Shown here in pieces: positions 34,236-43,050 of a stretch of 64,000 bases of DNA (its first letter is position 1; every line of letters starts with the position of its first letter). The notes beneath the pieces were generated by a model. The model saw nothing but the letters and a program-made list of their open reading frames with translations. It did not search any database and had not been told where the DNA came from. The DNA is from Pseudomonas sp. dw_612 (GTDB lineage: Bacteria > Pseudomonadota > Gammaproteobacteria > Pseudomonadales > Pseudomonadaceae): contig NZ_JAAVVC010000011.1 in assembly GCF_018449725.1 (NCBI RefSeq), positions 168,340-232,339 on the forward strand. The letters run 5' to 3'. The translations under genes and the position numbers were made by a program.

Positions 34236-35659
34236 TAATTTGTGGGCGACTCAGGTCCACTGTGTGCGGGCTTGCTCGCGAAGGCGTCGTCACTGGCGCC
34301 GCTAACATCCGCCACCAACCGCATATTCAGCCGCAACCCGCGCTCGGTGTTCTCAGCCCAAAGCGTCCCACCCTGACGCTGCACCGCATTCCTGGCAATG
34401 CTCAATCCCAAGCCAAACCCACCATCCCCCGGCCGCGAGCCGTCGAGGCGAATGAACGGCGAGAAGATCCGTTCGAGATCGGCTTCAGCTACCCCGCCCC
34501 CCTGGTCCTCGATCCATAGATGCCAGTAATCGCCATCACGCCGTCCGCCGAGGCTCACGACACCACCCTCAGGCGAATGCCGAATCCCGTTGCGCACGAT
34601 GTTTTCCACCGCCTGGGCCAAGGTATTCAGATGACCGCGCACCCAGCACGACGAATCCACCGCGCAGTGCAGTCGGCTCGCCGGCCAGCCACTTTCATAG
34701 CACGCGTTTTCTGTGAGCATGTCCCACAGCGCCTGAATCTGGATCGATTCGTCGGGCAATCGCGTGCGCTCGGTGTCGAGCCAGGCCAGTTGCAGGGTGT
34801 CTTCCACCAGGCGTTGCATGCCATCGACTTCACGACCGATGCGCTCGCGCAAATGCACCAGGTCCTGCTCGCTTTCGCTGGCCACCCGCAAACGGCTCAA
34901 CGGTGTGCGCAGTTCGTGGGACAGGTCGCGCAGCAGTTGTTGTTGCAGGGCCACGGTGCTTTGCAGGCGCTCGGCCATGTGGTCGAAGGCGCGACCGAGT
35001 TCGCCCAGCTCATCCGAGCGATTGGTGGTGTAGCTCGACAGACGCACGTTCAACTGATCGGCGCGCCAGGCGTTGGCCTGTTCGCGCAGGCTGTTCAGCG
35101 GCACCACCAGCAAGCGGTACAACCCGACGCACAGCAGCAAAGTGAACAATCCGGGAATCACGCCGTTGGTGATCACGCGCCAGAACACCCGATATTGCCC
35201 GGGCATAAACCGTTTCGGCAATTCGATCACCAGGCTGCCGACGCCCGGGTCCTTGGGAAACGGCACGCGCAGCCACGGCAAGCCTTGGGTATGGCGACTG
35301 GTGGGCCAATCGAGGCCGCGCAGAAAGGTCAGGCGCTGGATTTCCTTGTCCACCAGCGGATAGCTGCTCAGGGACTGCAAGTCGCCGCCAATCACCCCGA
35401 CCCACGTCGTCTCGCGCTGACCGACGCGCTGCAACCAGGCATCGACGCCGGCATGCTTGCCCTCGTTCCACGCCTGTTCCGCCTCGGCGGCGTAGCGCGT
35501 CAGGGTGCCCCGGGCTTCGTCGGACAGGAACAGGTTCTTCTGTTCCATGTGACGACCCCAGGACCAGCTCAGCCAGATCATCAGCAGACAGAACGCCACC
35601 AACAAACACGCCAGTTTCCAGAACAGCGAGTGCCGGCCCGGCAGGTCAGACCATTTCAT
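34046..35659 (-). CDS. pirS: Sensor histidine kinase PirS, with REP-derived C-terminal tail
   Basis: A 537-residue inner-membrane kinase of the PfeS/PirS siderophore-sensing type. TM1 is at about 14-34 and TM2 at about 170-190. The periplasmic domain is about 130 residues. HAMP, the H-box (DLSHELRTPLSRL), N-box (ENIVRNGIRH) and G2 (GGFGLGLSIA) are all present. The domain should end near LRLNMRLVADVSG. From about 34287 the frame continues 80 codons through REP arms, giving residues such as FASKPAH and CGSGLAREE. Assignment rests on gene order next to gacS and cysM, as in P. aeruginosa PA0928-PA0932. The 5' end overlaps pirR by 14 bases; a GTG at 35668 is an alternative start. The cognate pirA is missing. 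Confidence 0.82.
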   Translation of the reverse strand: MKWSDLPGRHSLFWKLACLLVAFCLLMIWLSWSWGRHMEQKNLFLSDEARGTLTRYAAEAEQAWNEGKHAGVDAWLQRVGQRETTWVGVIGGDLQSLSSYPLVDKEIQRLTFLRGLDWPTSRHTQGLPWLRVPFPKDPGVGSLVIELPKRFMPGQYRVFWRVITNGVIPGLFTLLLCVGLYRLLVVPLNSLREQANAWRADQLNVRLSSYTTNRSDELGELGRAFDHMAERLQSTVALQQQLLRDLSHELRTPLSRLRVASESEQDLVHLRERIGREVDGMQRLVEDTLQLAWLDTERTRLPDESIQIQALWDMLTENACYESGWPASRLHCAVDSSCWVRGHLNTLAQAVENIVRNGIRHSPEGGVVSLGGRRDGDYWHLWIEDQGGGVAEADLERIFSPFIRLDGSRPGDGGFGLGLSIARNAVQRQGGTLWAENTERGLRLNMRLVADVSGASDDAFASKPAHSGPESPTNYLITTNPCGSGLAREEALPVTTLYIAKKIVAPVVRQLSWLITQSLWERACSRKGLPSRHPHCR

Positions 35660-36368
35660 CGACGGCACTCAACACATAACCCTTGCCCCACACCGTGCGC
35701 ACTTCCCGCTCGGTGTAGCCGATGGCCTTGAGTTTGCGACGGATCTGACTGATGTGCATGTCCAGGCTGCGATCATGGGCCGCGTAGCCGCGCTGCAACA
35801 CCTGCTGATAAAGGAAGGCCTTGCTCAGCACTTCGTCGTGATTGCGATTGAGGGTTTCCAGCAGGCGGTACTCGCTGCGGGTCAGGCCGGCGGCTTGCTC
35901 GCGATAGAAAACTTCGCACTGCTCCTCATCGAACAACAAGCTGTGCACCGGACTGACCGCCGCGAAAGGCTCTGGAAGACGATCAAGGGCTACCCGCCGC
36001 AGGATCGCTTCGATGCGCACGCGCAATTCGGCCATGCTGAACGGCTTGGGCAGGTAATCGTCGGCACCGAGGCGAAAGCCGCTGATGCGATCCGCTTCGG
36101 CACCCAGGGCCGACATCAGCACCACCGGGGTGGCATGGCTCTGGCGCAATTGGGTCAGCACGTTCAATCCGTCCATGCCCGGCAGCAGAATGTCCATCAG
36201 CACCACATCGAACGATTGCCCGCGGGCGATGGCCAGGCCTTCCTGGCCGTTCTGGCACCAGGTCACCTGAAAGCCGCAGCGCCCCAGGTGCTCGTGAACA
36301 TAAGCACCGAGCACGAGGTCGTCTTCTATAGACAGGATACGAGGATGGCCAGCAGTGATGGGAGTCAT
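35646..36368 (-). CDS. pirR: OmpR-family response regulator PirR
   Basis: A 240-residue response regulator. The receiver (about 10-125) has the acidic pocket SIEDD, phospho-acceptor Asp in VVLMDILLPGMDG and Lys in LPKPFSM. The C-terminal winged helix ends VRTVWGKGYVLSAVDEMV. It is the partner of the overlapping kinase gene and divergent from gacS over 214 bp. In P. aeruginosa PirRS activates the enterobactin receptor pirA; with pirA absent here its target must lie elsewhere or be lost. The name rests on synteny and class. ATG at 36368 is chosen over a TTG four codons upstream. Confidence 0.82.
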   Translation of the reverse strand: MTPITAGHPRILSIEDDLVLGAYVHEHLGRCGFQVTWCQNGQEGLAIARGQSFDVVLMDILLPGMDGLNVLTQLRQSHATPVVLMSALGAEADRISGFRLGADDYLPKPFSMAELRVRIEAILRRVALDRLPEPFAAVSPVHSLLFDEEQCEVFYREQAAGLTRSEYRLLETLNRNHDEVLSKAFLYQQVLQRGYAAHDRSLDMHISQIRRKLKAIGYTEREVRTVWGKGYVLSAVDEMV

Positions 36369-36582
36369 GACTATCTGCAAATAATTCTCAGTTGTCGATT
36401 ATTCAAGATTGCCTCGCCAGGGGCAACCCAAGGTTTGCCCTGCCGGCAAAAGCAGCGATCCAGCCGACGAATGACGACATCAATTTACGAAGATTGCCCG
36501 CAAGCAAATCGCTACACTGCGCAAGTGGTGCGTGCCGGATGCACGTGCGGGTCCAATAAACAGCGGGATGCAGGAGAGATGC

Positions 36583-39333
36583 GTGCTCAAGAAACTGGGA
36601 ATTAAAGGCCGCGTGCTGTTGCTGACCTTGCTGCCCACCAGCCTGATGGCGTTAGTGCTGGGCGGCTATTTCACCTGGATGCAGCAATCGGACCTGCAAG
36701 CCCAACTCATGCAGCGTGGCGAGATGATCGCCGAACAGCTTGCACCGCTGGTGGCCCCGGCCATGGGCCACAAGAACACCGATCTGCTGGAGCGCATCGC
36801 TACCCAGTCGCTGGAACAGACCGACGTGCGCGCCGTGACTTTCCTCGCCCCCGATCGCACGCCTTTGGCCCACGCCGGCCCGACCATGCTCAACGCGGCG
36901 CCGATCGGCAACAGCTCGCAGATGCTGCGGCGCAGCGGCAATGACGCGACCCGCTACTTGCTGCCGGTGTTCGGCAAGCATCGCAACCTGGCCGGCGACG
37001 TAATTCCCGAGGAAACCGACCGCCTGCTCGGCTGGGTCGAACTCGAACTGTCCCACAACGGCATGCTGCTGCGCGGTTACCGCAGCCTGTTTGCCAGTCT
37101 GCTGCTGATCGGCGCCGGCCTGGCTGGTGCGGCGCTGCTGGCGTTGCGCATGGGCCGCACGATCAACCGGCCGATCAGCCAGATCAAACTGGCGGTGGCG
37201 CAACTCAAGGACGGTCACCTGGAAACCCGTCTGCCCCCCCTCGGCAGTCAGGAACTGGATGAACTGGCGTCCGGCATCAACCGCATGGCCGGCACCCTGC
37301 AAAATGCCCAGGAAGAACTGCAACACAGCGTCGATCAGGCTACCGAAGACGTGCGCCAGAACCTGGAAACCATCGAGATCCAGAACATCGAACTGGACCT
37401 GGCGCGCAAGGAAGCCCTGGAGGCGAGCCGAATCAAATCCGAATTCCTCGCCAACATGAGCCATGAAATCCGCACGCCGCTCAACGGTATTCTCGGCTTC
37501 ACCCACCTGCTGCAAAAAAGCGAGTTGACCCCGCGCCAGCTCGACTACCTCGGCACCATCGAAAAGTCCGCCGACAGCCTATTGGGGATCATCAACGAGA
37601 TCCTCGACTTCTCGAAAATCGAGGCCGGCAAACTGGTGCTCGACAACATTCCGTTCAACCTGCGCGACTTGCTGCAGGACACCCTGACCATCCTCGCCCC
37701 CGCTGCCCACGCCAAACAACTGGAACTGGTGAGCCTGGTGTATCGCGACACGCCGTTGTCGCTGGTCGGTGATCCGCTGCGACTCAAGCAGATCCTCACC
37801 AACCTGGTCAGCAACGCAATCAAGTTCACCCGCGAAGGCACTATCGTTGCCCGGGCCATGCTCGAAGAAGAACACGAAGACAGCGTGCAATTGCGCATCA
37901 GCATTCAGGACACCGGCATCGGTCTGTCGAACCAGGACGTGCGCGCGTTGTTCCAGGCGTTCAGCCAGGCCGATAACTCGTTGTCGCGCCAACCCGGCGG
38001 TACCGGTCTGGGGCTGGTGATTTCCAAACGTTTGATCGAGCAGATGGGCGGCGAGATCGGCGTCGACAGCACACCGGGCGAAGGCTCGGAATTCTGGATC
38101 AGCCTGAGCCTGCCGAAAACCCGCGACGATGCCGAGGACCTGCCCGGCCCACCGTTGCTCGGGCGTCGGGTGGCAGTGCTGGAGAATCACGAACTGGCCC
38201 GTCAGGCGTTGCAGCATCAACTGGAAGATTGCGGCCTGGAAGTCACGCCGTTCAACACATTGGAAAGCCTGACCAATGGCGTTACCGGTGCGCATCAGAC
38301 CGAGCAGGCGATTGATCTGGCGGTGCTCGGCATCACCAGCAACGACATGCCGCCGGAACGCCTCAACCAACATATTTGGGACCTGGAGCATTTGGGTTGC
38401 AAAGTCCTGGTGCTGTGCCCGACCACCGAGCAGACGCTGTTCCACCTCTCGGTGCCCAACCCTCACAGTCAGTTGCAAGCCAAACCGGCGTGCACGCGCA
38501 AATTGCGTCGGGCCTTGTCCGATCTGGTCAACCCGCGCCAGCAGCGCAGCGAACCCGGCGAACCGGTGTCGAGCCGCGCGCCAAAAGTGCTGTGTGTCGA
38601 CGACAACCCCGCCAATCTGCTGCTGGTGCAAACCCTGCTCGAAGACATGGGCGCCAAAGTGCTCGCCGTGGAGAGCGGTTACGCGGCGGTCAAAGCAGTG
38701 CAGAACGAAACCTTCGACCTGGTGCTGATGGACGTGCAAATGCCCGGCATGGACGGACGCCAAAGTACCGAAGCGATTCGCCAGTGGGAAAGCGAGCGGC
38801 ATTGCACGCCGCTGCCGATCGTGGCCCTCACCGCGCACGCTATGGCCAACGAAAAACGCGCGCTGCTGCAAAGCGGCATGGACGATTACCTGACCAAACC
38901 CATCAGCGAACGGCAACTGGCGCAGGTGGTGTTGAAATGGACCGGCCTGGCCCTGCGCAATCAGGTGCCGGAGCGTTCCAGCGACAACCCTGTGGGCAGC
39001 GACTTGCTGGTGCTCGATCACGAAGAAGGTTTGCGTCTGGCCGCTGGCAAGGCCGATCTGGCGGCGGACATGTTGGCGATGCTGTTGGCCTCGCTGGAGG
39101 CCGATCGCGAGGCGATTCGCGTCGCCCGGGAAGCCAACGATCAGAATGCCCTGATCGAGCGGGTCCATCGCCTGCACGGCGCCACGCGGTATTGCGGCGT
39201 ACCGCAACTGCGCGCCGCCTGCCAGCGCAGTGAAACCCTGCTTAAGCAACAAGACCCGAAAGCCGCGGCGGCCCTCGAAGAACTGGAACGCTCGATCAAT
39301 CGCCTGGCCACTCAGGCGCGCATCAGCGCGTGA
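36583..39333 (+). CDS. gacS: Hybrid sensor kinase GacS
   Basis: Master sensor of the GacS/GacA/Rsm pathway that controls secondary metabolism and biofilm genes. The 916-residue protein has TM1 (about 11-33), a periplasmic domain of sCache_4 type (about 35-165), TM2 (about 168-188), HAMP, the kinase domain with His294 (NMSHEIRTPLNG), ATP-binding boxes, a degenerate receiver-like segment (about 530-650), a functional receiver with Asp in LVLMDVQMPGMDG (about 717), and a C-terminal HPt domain with His in RVHRLHGATRYCG (about 863). The start is a GTG preceded by AGGAGA, giving the family N-terminus MLKKLGIKGRVLLLTLLP. Confidence 0.97.
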   Translation: MLKKLGIKGRVLLLTLLPTSLMALVLGGYFTWMQQSDLQAQLMQRGEMIAEQLAPLVAPAMGHKNTDLLERIATQSLEQTDVRAVTFLAPDRTPLAHAGPTMLNAAPIGNSSQMLRRSGNDATRYLLPVFGKHRNLAGDVIPEETDRLLGWVELELSHNGMLLRGYRSLFASLLLIGAGLAGAALLALRMGRTINRPISQIKLAVAQLKDGHLETRLPPLGSQELDELASGINRMAGTLQNAQEELQHSVDQATEDVRQNLETIEIQNIELDLARKEALEASRIKSEFLANMSHEIRTPLNGILGFTHLLQKSELTPRQLDYLGTIEKSADSLLGIINEILDFSKIEAGKLVLDNIPFNLRDLLQDTLTILAPAAHAKQLELVSLVYRDTPLSLVGDPLRLKQILTNLVSNAIKFTREGTIVARAMLEEEHEDSVQLRISIQDTGIGLSNQDVRALFQAFSQADNSLSRQPGGTGLGLVISKRLIEQMGGEIGVDSTPGEGSEFWISLSLPKTRDDAEDLPGPPLLGRRVAVLENHELARQALQHQLEDCGLEVTPFNTLESLTNGVTGAHQTEQAIDLAVLGITSNDMPPERLNQHIWDLEHLGCKVLVLCPTTEQTLFHLSVPNPHSQLQAKPACTRKLRRALSDLVNPRQQRSEPGEPVSSRAPKVLCVDDNPANLLLVQTLLEDMGAKVLAVESGYAAVKAVQNETFDLVLMDVQMPGMDGRQSTEAIRQWESERHCTPLPIVALTAHAMANEKRALLQSGMDDYLTKPISERQLAQVVLKWTGLALRNQVPERSSDNPVGSDLLVLDHEEGLRLAAGKADLAADMLAMLLASLEADREAIRVAREANDQNALIERVHRLHGATRYCGVPQLRAACQRSETLLKQQDPKAAAALEELERSINRLATQARISA

Positions 39334-39374
39334 TCCAGGGCAATCCCCCCTTCGCCCCGAGCGCTACGATATGT

Positions 39375-39506
39375 GTAGCAGTTGGCGAAGCCTGCGTCCG
39401 GCGGCGCAGCCGTCGTAAAATCAGCCACCTCGGTTTCTCAGGCAAACCGCGTACGCCGGATTAGCGACGACTTCGTCGCCGAACGCAGGCTTCGCCAGCT
39501 GCTACA
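39375..39506. repeat. Long inverted repeat, family C
   Basis: Arms TGTAGCAGTTGGCGAAGCC to GGCTTCGCCAGCTGCTACA, with inner segments in which GCGGCGCAGCCGTCG faces CGACTTCGTCGCCG. Lies between gacS and ldhA; ends 22 bp before the ldhA start. Confidence 0.85.
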
Positions 39507-39527
39507 AAGGCTCTCAAGGAGGACACC

Positions 39528-40517
39528 ATGCGCACAATTCTTTTCAGCAGCCAAACCTACGACCGCGAGAGCTTTCTCGCGGCTGACGTGCCCGCCGGCA
39601 TCGAGTTGCAATTCCAGTCGGCGCGCCTGAGCCTCGACACCGTGGCACTGGCCGAGCATCACGAAGTGGTGTGCGCCTTCATCAATGATGACCTCAGCGC
39701 GCCGGTGCTCGAACACTTGGCCGCCGGCGGCACGCGTCTGATCGCCCTGCGCTCGGCCGGCTATAACCATGTCGATCTGGTCGCGGCGAAACGCCTGAAC
39801 CTGGCCATCGTGCGGGTACCGGCCTACTCGCCCCACGCCGTCGCCGAACACGCGGTGGCGCTGATCCTGGCGCTCAATCGGCGTCTGCACCGGGCCTATA
39901 ACCGCACCCGCGAAGGGGATTTCAGCCTGCATGGGCTGACCGGTTTCGATCTGGTGGGCAAGACTGTCGGCGTGGTCGGCACCGGGCAGATCGGCGCGAC
40001 CTTCGCAAAAATCATGAATGGTTTTGGCTGCCAGTTGCTGGCCTACGATCCATTCCCGAATCCCCAGGTCGAAGCCCTCAGTGCGCGCTACCTGAGCTTG
40101 CCGCAGCTGCTGGCCGAGTCGCAGATCATCAGCCTGCACTGCCCGCTCAATGAGCAGAGCAAACACCTGATCAACCGTCAGTCACTGGCCCACATGCAAC
40201 CGGGGGCGATGCTGATCAACACCGGTCGTGGCGGCCTGGTGGATACCCCGGCGCTGATCGATGCGTTGAAGGACGGGCAATTGGGTTATTTGGGGCTGGA
40301 TGTGTATGAGGAGGAGGCGCAGCTGTTTTTCGAGGATCGCTCGGACCTGCCGCTACAGGACGACGTGCTGGCGCGATTGCTGACGTTCCCCAACGTGATC
40401 ATCACCGCGCACCAGGCTTTCCTGACCCGCGAAGCCCTGGGCGCGATTGCCGCGACCACCCTGCAGAACATCGCTGCCTGGGCGGCCGGTACGCCGCAGA
40501 ATCGGGTCGAAGGCTGA
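39528..40517 (+). CDS. ldhA: D-lactate dehydrogenase (2-hydroxyacid dehydrogenase)
   Basis: Fermentative NAD-dependent enzyme interconverting pyruvate and D-lactate. The 329-residue protein has the family Rossmann motif (VVGTGQIGATFAKIM, about 148-162), catalytic Arg in NTGRGGLVD (about 233-241), Glu in GLDVYEEEAQLFFED and His in ITAHQAFLT (about 295). The ribosome site AAGGAGG lies just upstream. The position beside gacS matches P. aeruginosa (PA0927 ldhA, PA0928 gacS). Confidence 0.94.
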   Translation: MRTILFSSQTYDRESFLAADVPAGIELQFQSARLSLDTVALAEHHEVVCAFINDDLSAPVLEHLAAGGTRLIALRSAGYNHVDLVAAKRLNLAIVRVPAYSPHAVAEHAVALILALNRRLHRAYNRTREGDFSLHGLTGFDLVGKTVGVVGTGQIGATFAKIMNGFGCQLLAYDPFPNPQVEALSARYLSLPQLLAESQIISLHCPLNEQSKHLINRQSLAHMQPGAMLINTGRGGLVDTPALIDALKDGQLGYLGLDVYEEEAQLFFEDRSDLPLQDDVLARLLTFPNVIITAHQAFLTREALGAIAATTLQNIAAWAAGTPQNRVEG

Positions 40518-40522
40518 TCGGG

Positions 40523-40969
40523 TCAGGGCTTGGGGGCGATCGAAGAAGCCAGGATCAACAGCCCCAGCCAGCCGAAGCCGATCAAACGCTGTTGCAGGGA
40601 GTGTCCGGGACGCAACAGAAACCAGACGAAAAACGCTGGCAGTAAAAATGCCATGATCTTCAGCCAACCTTCCACTGGGCGCGCCGTGTCTGCCCACGCG
40701 TTGGTCGCCGGCTCATTGGCCGGTGCCCCACGGCGTCGGTGCCGGGATACAGGCGCCGGTGGAATCCCGAGGGTTGGCTCGACTTCGGGTGCCGGTTCGA
40801 GTGTCGAAACTTCGGGTACCTGCTTATCCCGTGGCCGGTGGCCGAAGGAGATAGGCGCAGCCCGGGAGGGAACCGCTCGCCCTGTCGTGACCGACGCTCC
40901 GCAGTGAATGCACGAATTGGTTTCAGAGCTGATGCTCTGTTTGCATTCAAAACATTCGGTCAAGGCCAT
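40523..40969 (-). CDS. Zinc-ribbon protein with C-terminal membrane helices
   Basis: A 148-residue protein. The N-terminus has a two-knuckle zinc ribbon (CFEC at about 6-9, CIHC at about 20-23). A low-complexity, Pro/Arg-rich linker of about 70 residues leads to two hydrophobic segments at about 105-122 and 128-143. The architecture suggests a small membrane-anchored protein of unknown role. The start at 40969 has AAGGA six bases upstream; the Met two codons earlier overlaps that site. Convergent with ldhA, with only five bases between the stops, so no separate terminator is visible. Confidence 0.75.
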   Translation of the reverse strand: MALTECFECKQSISSETNSCIHCGASVTTGRAVPSRAAPISFGHRPRDKQVPEVSTLEPAPEVEPTLGIPPAPVSRHRRRGAPANEPATNAWADTARPVEGWLKIMAFLLPAFFVWFLLRPGHSLQQRLIGFGWLGLLILASSIAPKP

Positions 40970-41104
40970 TTCCATTCCTTAGGGGTGCAAAAAGCGGCAG
41001 TGTGCCATGAGTGAGTGGATGATTTGAACCTGATCGAAGGTCACATGCCCGCGCCATGCTGCGTTGATGCCCGTGCTAGCATACCGCGCATATTTGGAGG
41101 ACCC

Positions 41105-41539
41105 ATGGTCGAACACGATTTCCGCTACACCCTGATGAACCCGCAGCACACCCTGACCGAATGCCGCGCCCTGGTGCCGGGGCGTTATCAAGTCACCGGC
41201 AATGGCGGCTCGATTCGCAATAATGACGTCCTGGTGGTCACCCTTAAAGGCAGCAAGGACTTGTCCATGCGCCTGACCGTCGAAACCGTTCGCCACCTGA
41301 TCAACCCGCCCGGCCAATGGGTCGCGGTGGCCAGTGGTCCGGTGTTCGGCGAACTGGCGATCCACACGTGGAAGGTCAATTGCGACAGCTGCGCCAAAGA
41401 ACTGAGCTTCGAGTTCGCGGTCGACGCCAAGCTCGGCAACAAGGCCGAAAAGCCTGCCGCCACTGCGCGAATTGCCGAGTTGGGCTGGACCACCGCTGGC
41501 GAGAAACACCTGTGCCCGAAATGCCAGGAGCCTGCGTGA
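41105..41539 (+). CDS. Conserved protein with two CxxC pairs, unknown function
   Basis: A 144-residue soluble protein. The first half is beta-rich (FRYTLMNPQHTLTECRALVPGRYQV). The second half has CDSC and a C-terminal CPKC that could form a zinc site. No family is recognised. The start is fixed by GGAGG six bases upstream of the ATG; the longer frame from 41015 has no ribosome site. The META-domain lipoprotein gene starts within its stop codon (TGATG), so the two are coupled. Confidence 0.75.
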   Translation: MVEHDFRYTLMNPQHTLTECRALVPGRYQVTGNGGSIRNNDVLVVTLKGSKDLSMRLTVETVRHLINPPGQWVAVASGPVFGELAIHTWKVNCDSCAKELSFEFAVDAKLGNKAEKPAATARIAELGWTTAGEKHLCPKCQEPA

Positions 41540-41943
41540 TGAAACACCTTGCTCTGGCGGCCATGGTGGGCGCCAGTCTGATGGGCTGCGCCGCCGAACC
41601 GATACAACTGCAACAGAACCGCAGCTACATTCTGGAATGGATCGGCGAACGTCCGCTGATGGATTACAGCCACTTGACCATCACCCTCGGTGACGACGGT
41701 CGGGCCTACGGCAATGGCGGCTGCAACCACTGGTTCGCGCCGTACACCCTGGACGGCGACAAACTGAGCTTCGGCAAAATCGGCAGCACCCGCAAACTCT
41801 GTGCGCCGGCGTTGATGGAGCAGGAAAAGCGTTTCCTGCAAGCCTTGGAAAACGTGCAGCGCTGGGACATCTCGCCGATCGACCAGATGCGTTTCTGGCC
41901 GGTCGAAGGCAAGCCGTTGCGTTGGTGGCTTGAAGAGGGTTGA
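41539..41943 (+). CDS. META-domain lipoprotein (HslJ-like)
   Basis: A 134-residue protein with a lipoprotein signal peptide and lipobox LMGC (Cys17). The mature part carries a META/HslJ domain: GDDGRAYGNGGCNHWFAPYTLDGDKLSF is the central conserved stretch, and two further cysteines could pair. HslJ in E. coli is heat-shock inducible and linked to novobiocin tolerance; the role here is unknown. It is coupled to the preceding gene by a one-base overlap. Confidence 0.88.
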   Translation: MKHLALAAMVGASLMGCAAEPIQLQQNRSYILEWIGERPLMDYSHLTITLGDDGRAYGNGGCNHWFAPYTLDGDKLSFGKIGSTRKLCAPALMEQEKRFLQALENVQRWDISPIDQMRFWPVEGKPLRWWLEEG

Positions 41944-41961
41944 TTGACGCGCCACAGCCCT

Positions 41962-42100
41962 TGTAGCAGCTGCCGAGGTACGAGGCTGCGTTCGGCTGCG
42001 GAGCAGTCGTAAACCCTGAGCATGCGGTCTTTCTGTAAGACCGCATGCGCTGACTTCACGACTGCTTCGCAGCCGAACGCAGGCTTCACCAGCTGCTACA
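41962..42100. repeat. Long inverted repeat, family C, with one diverged arm
   Basis: The right arm matches other copies. The left arm reads CTGCCGAGGTACGAGGCTGCG where others have CTGGCGAAGCCTGCG, so pairing is interrupted. It lies between the convergent META and TlpA-like genes. Confidence 0.8.
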
Positions 42101-42114
42101 GATCGTGTACCTGC

Positions 42115-42582
42115 TCAATTCGTGGCTTTCAACTCTTCCAGCTTCGCCATCACCCCCGCCGCTGTCTGCTCACCCATCAACTGTTCCCGCACCTTGCCCT
42201 TGTTATCGATGATGTAGGTCACCGGCAATGCTTCGCTGCGTGGCAAATCGAAGAGCTCGGCCGGATCCTGGGCCAGCACGGTGAACTTGATACCCAGTTT
42301 GTCGCTGGCGCTTTTCAGCTCTTCGCCCTGCACGTTGTCGAAATTGACCCCGAACACGCCGATCTTTTTGGCCTTGAGCTCCTCGGCCAGCGCATTCAAC
42401 TGCGGGATCTCAGTCCGGCATGGCCCGCACCATTCGGCCCAGTAATTAAGCACGAACCATTGTTTGTCGAGACGCCCGGCTGCCACTTTGTGGCCATCCT
42501 GATCGATGCCATAGTCGTTGCCGCAGCCCCCCAGCATCAGCGCCCCGATGATCGCCAATGCCGCTGCCAATCGCCTTGTCAT
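42115..42582 (-). CDS. TlpA/ResA-type thioredoxin-like lipoprotein
   Basis: A 154-residue exported thiol-disulfide protein with lipobox LGGC (Cys20), so it is membrane-anchored and faces the periplasm. The active site is WCGPC (Cys52, Cys55). The cis-Pro motif is LPVTYIID (about 121-128). Such proteins reduce or isomerise periplasmic disulfides, for example in cytochrome c maturation; no cytochrome genes are adjacent. The start at 42582 has AAGGA seven bases upstream. Divergent from arsC. Confidence 0.9.
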   Translation of the reverse strand: MTRRLAAALAIIGALMLGGCGNDYGIDQDGHKVAAGRLDKQWFVLNYWAEWCGPCRTEIPQLNALAEELKAKKIGVFGVNFDNVQGEELKSASDKLGIKFTVLAQDPAELFDLPRSEALPVTYIIDNKGKVREQLMGEQTAAGVMAKLEELKATN

Positions 42583-42696
42583 GTCGTGATCCTTGTTCAA
42601 AATTGAATGCGCCTGCGACCCATCGCCTCCCGAGGTTCTGGATTGCGCGCTGCACAGTTAGAATAGCCGTCACCTTACGCAAGATGCGACCCGCAC

Positions 42697-43050
42697 ATGA
42701 CCGATCTGACGCTTTATCACAACCCGCGCTGCTCGAAATCCCGCGGTGCGCTCGAACTGCTCGAAGCCCGTGGCCTGACCCCGACCGTGGTCCGCTACCT
42801 CGAAACCCCGCTGAACGCCGCGCAACTCCAGGGCCTGCTGAAAAAGCTCGGGATCAACGCCCGGCAATTGCTGCGCACCGGTGAGGACGAATACAAAACC
42901 CTCAACCTGGCCGACGCCAGCCTGACCGAAGCGCAATTGATCGCGGCCATCGCGGCGCATCCGAAACTCATGGAGCGGCCGATTCTGGAAACCGGCGACA
43001 AAGCCATCATCGGCCGTCCGCCGGAGAATGTGCTGGAGCTGTTGCCGTGA
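42697..43050 (+). CDS. arsC: Glutaredoxin-type arsenate reductase (ArsC/YfgD-like)
   Basis: A 117-residue ArsC-family protein. The active-site Cys12 lies in NPRCSKSRGAL, followed by the family's Arg-containing loop (ERPILETGDKAIIGRPP, about 89-105). The substrate may be arsenate reduced with glutathione/glutaredoxin, but the gene is in a housekeeping block without an ars operon, as with E. coli YfgD, whose natural role is unclear. It overlaps wrbA by four bases. The ATG at 42697 has no strong ribosome site. Confidence 0.88.
   Translation: MTDLTLYHNPRCSKSRGALELLEARGLTPTVVRYLETPLNAAQLQGLLKKLGINARQLLRTGEDEYKTLNLADASLTEAQLIAAIAAHPKLMERPILETGDKAIIGRPPENVLELLP

Noticed and set aside
33921..34290. 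Regularly spaced repeats as a possible CRISPR array
   Set aside because: Only a few REP arms with unequal spacing, no uniform repeats of CRISPR length and no cas genes.
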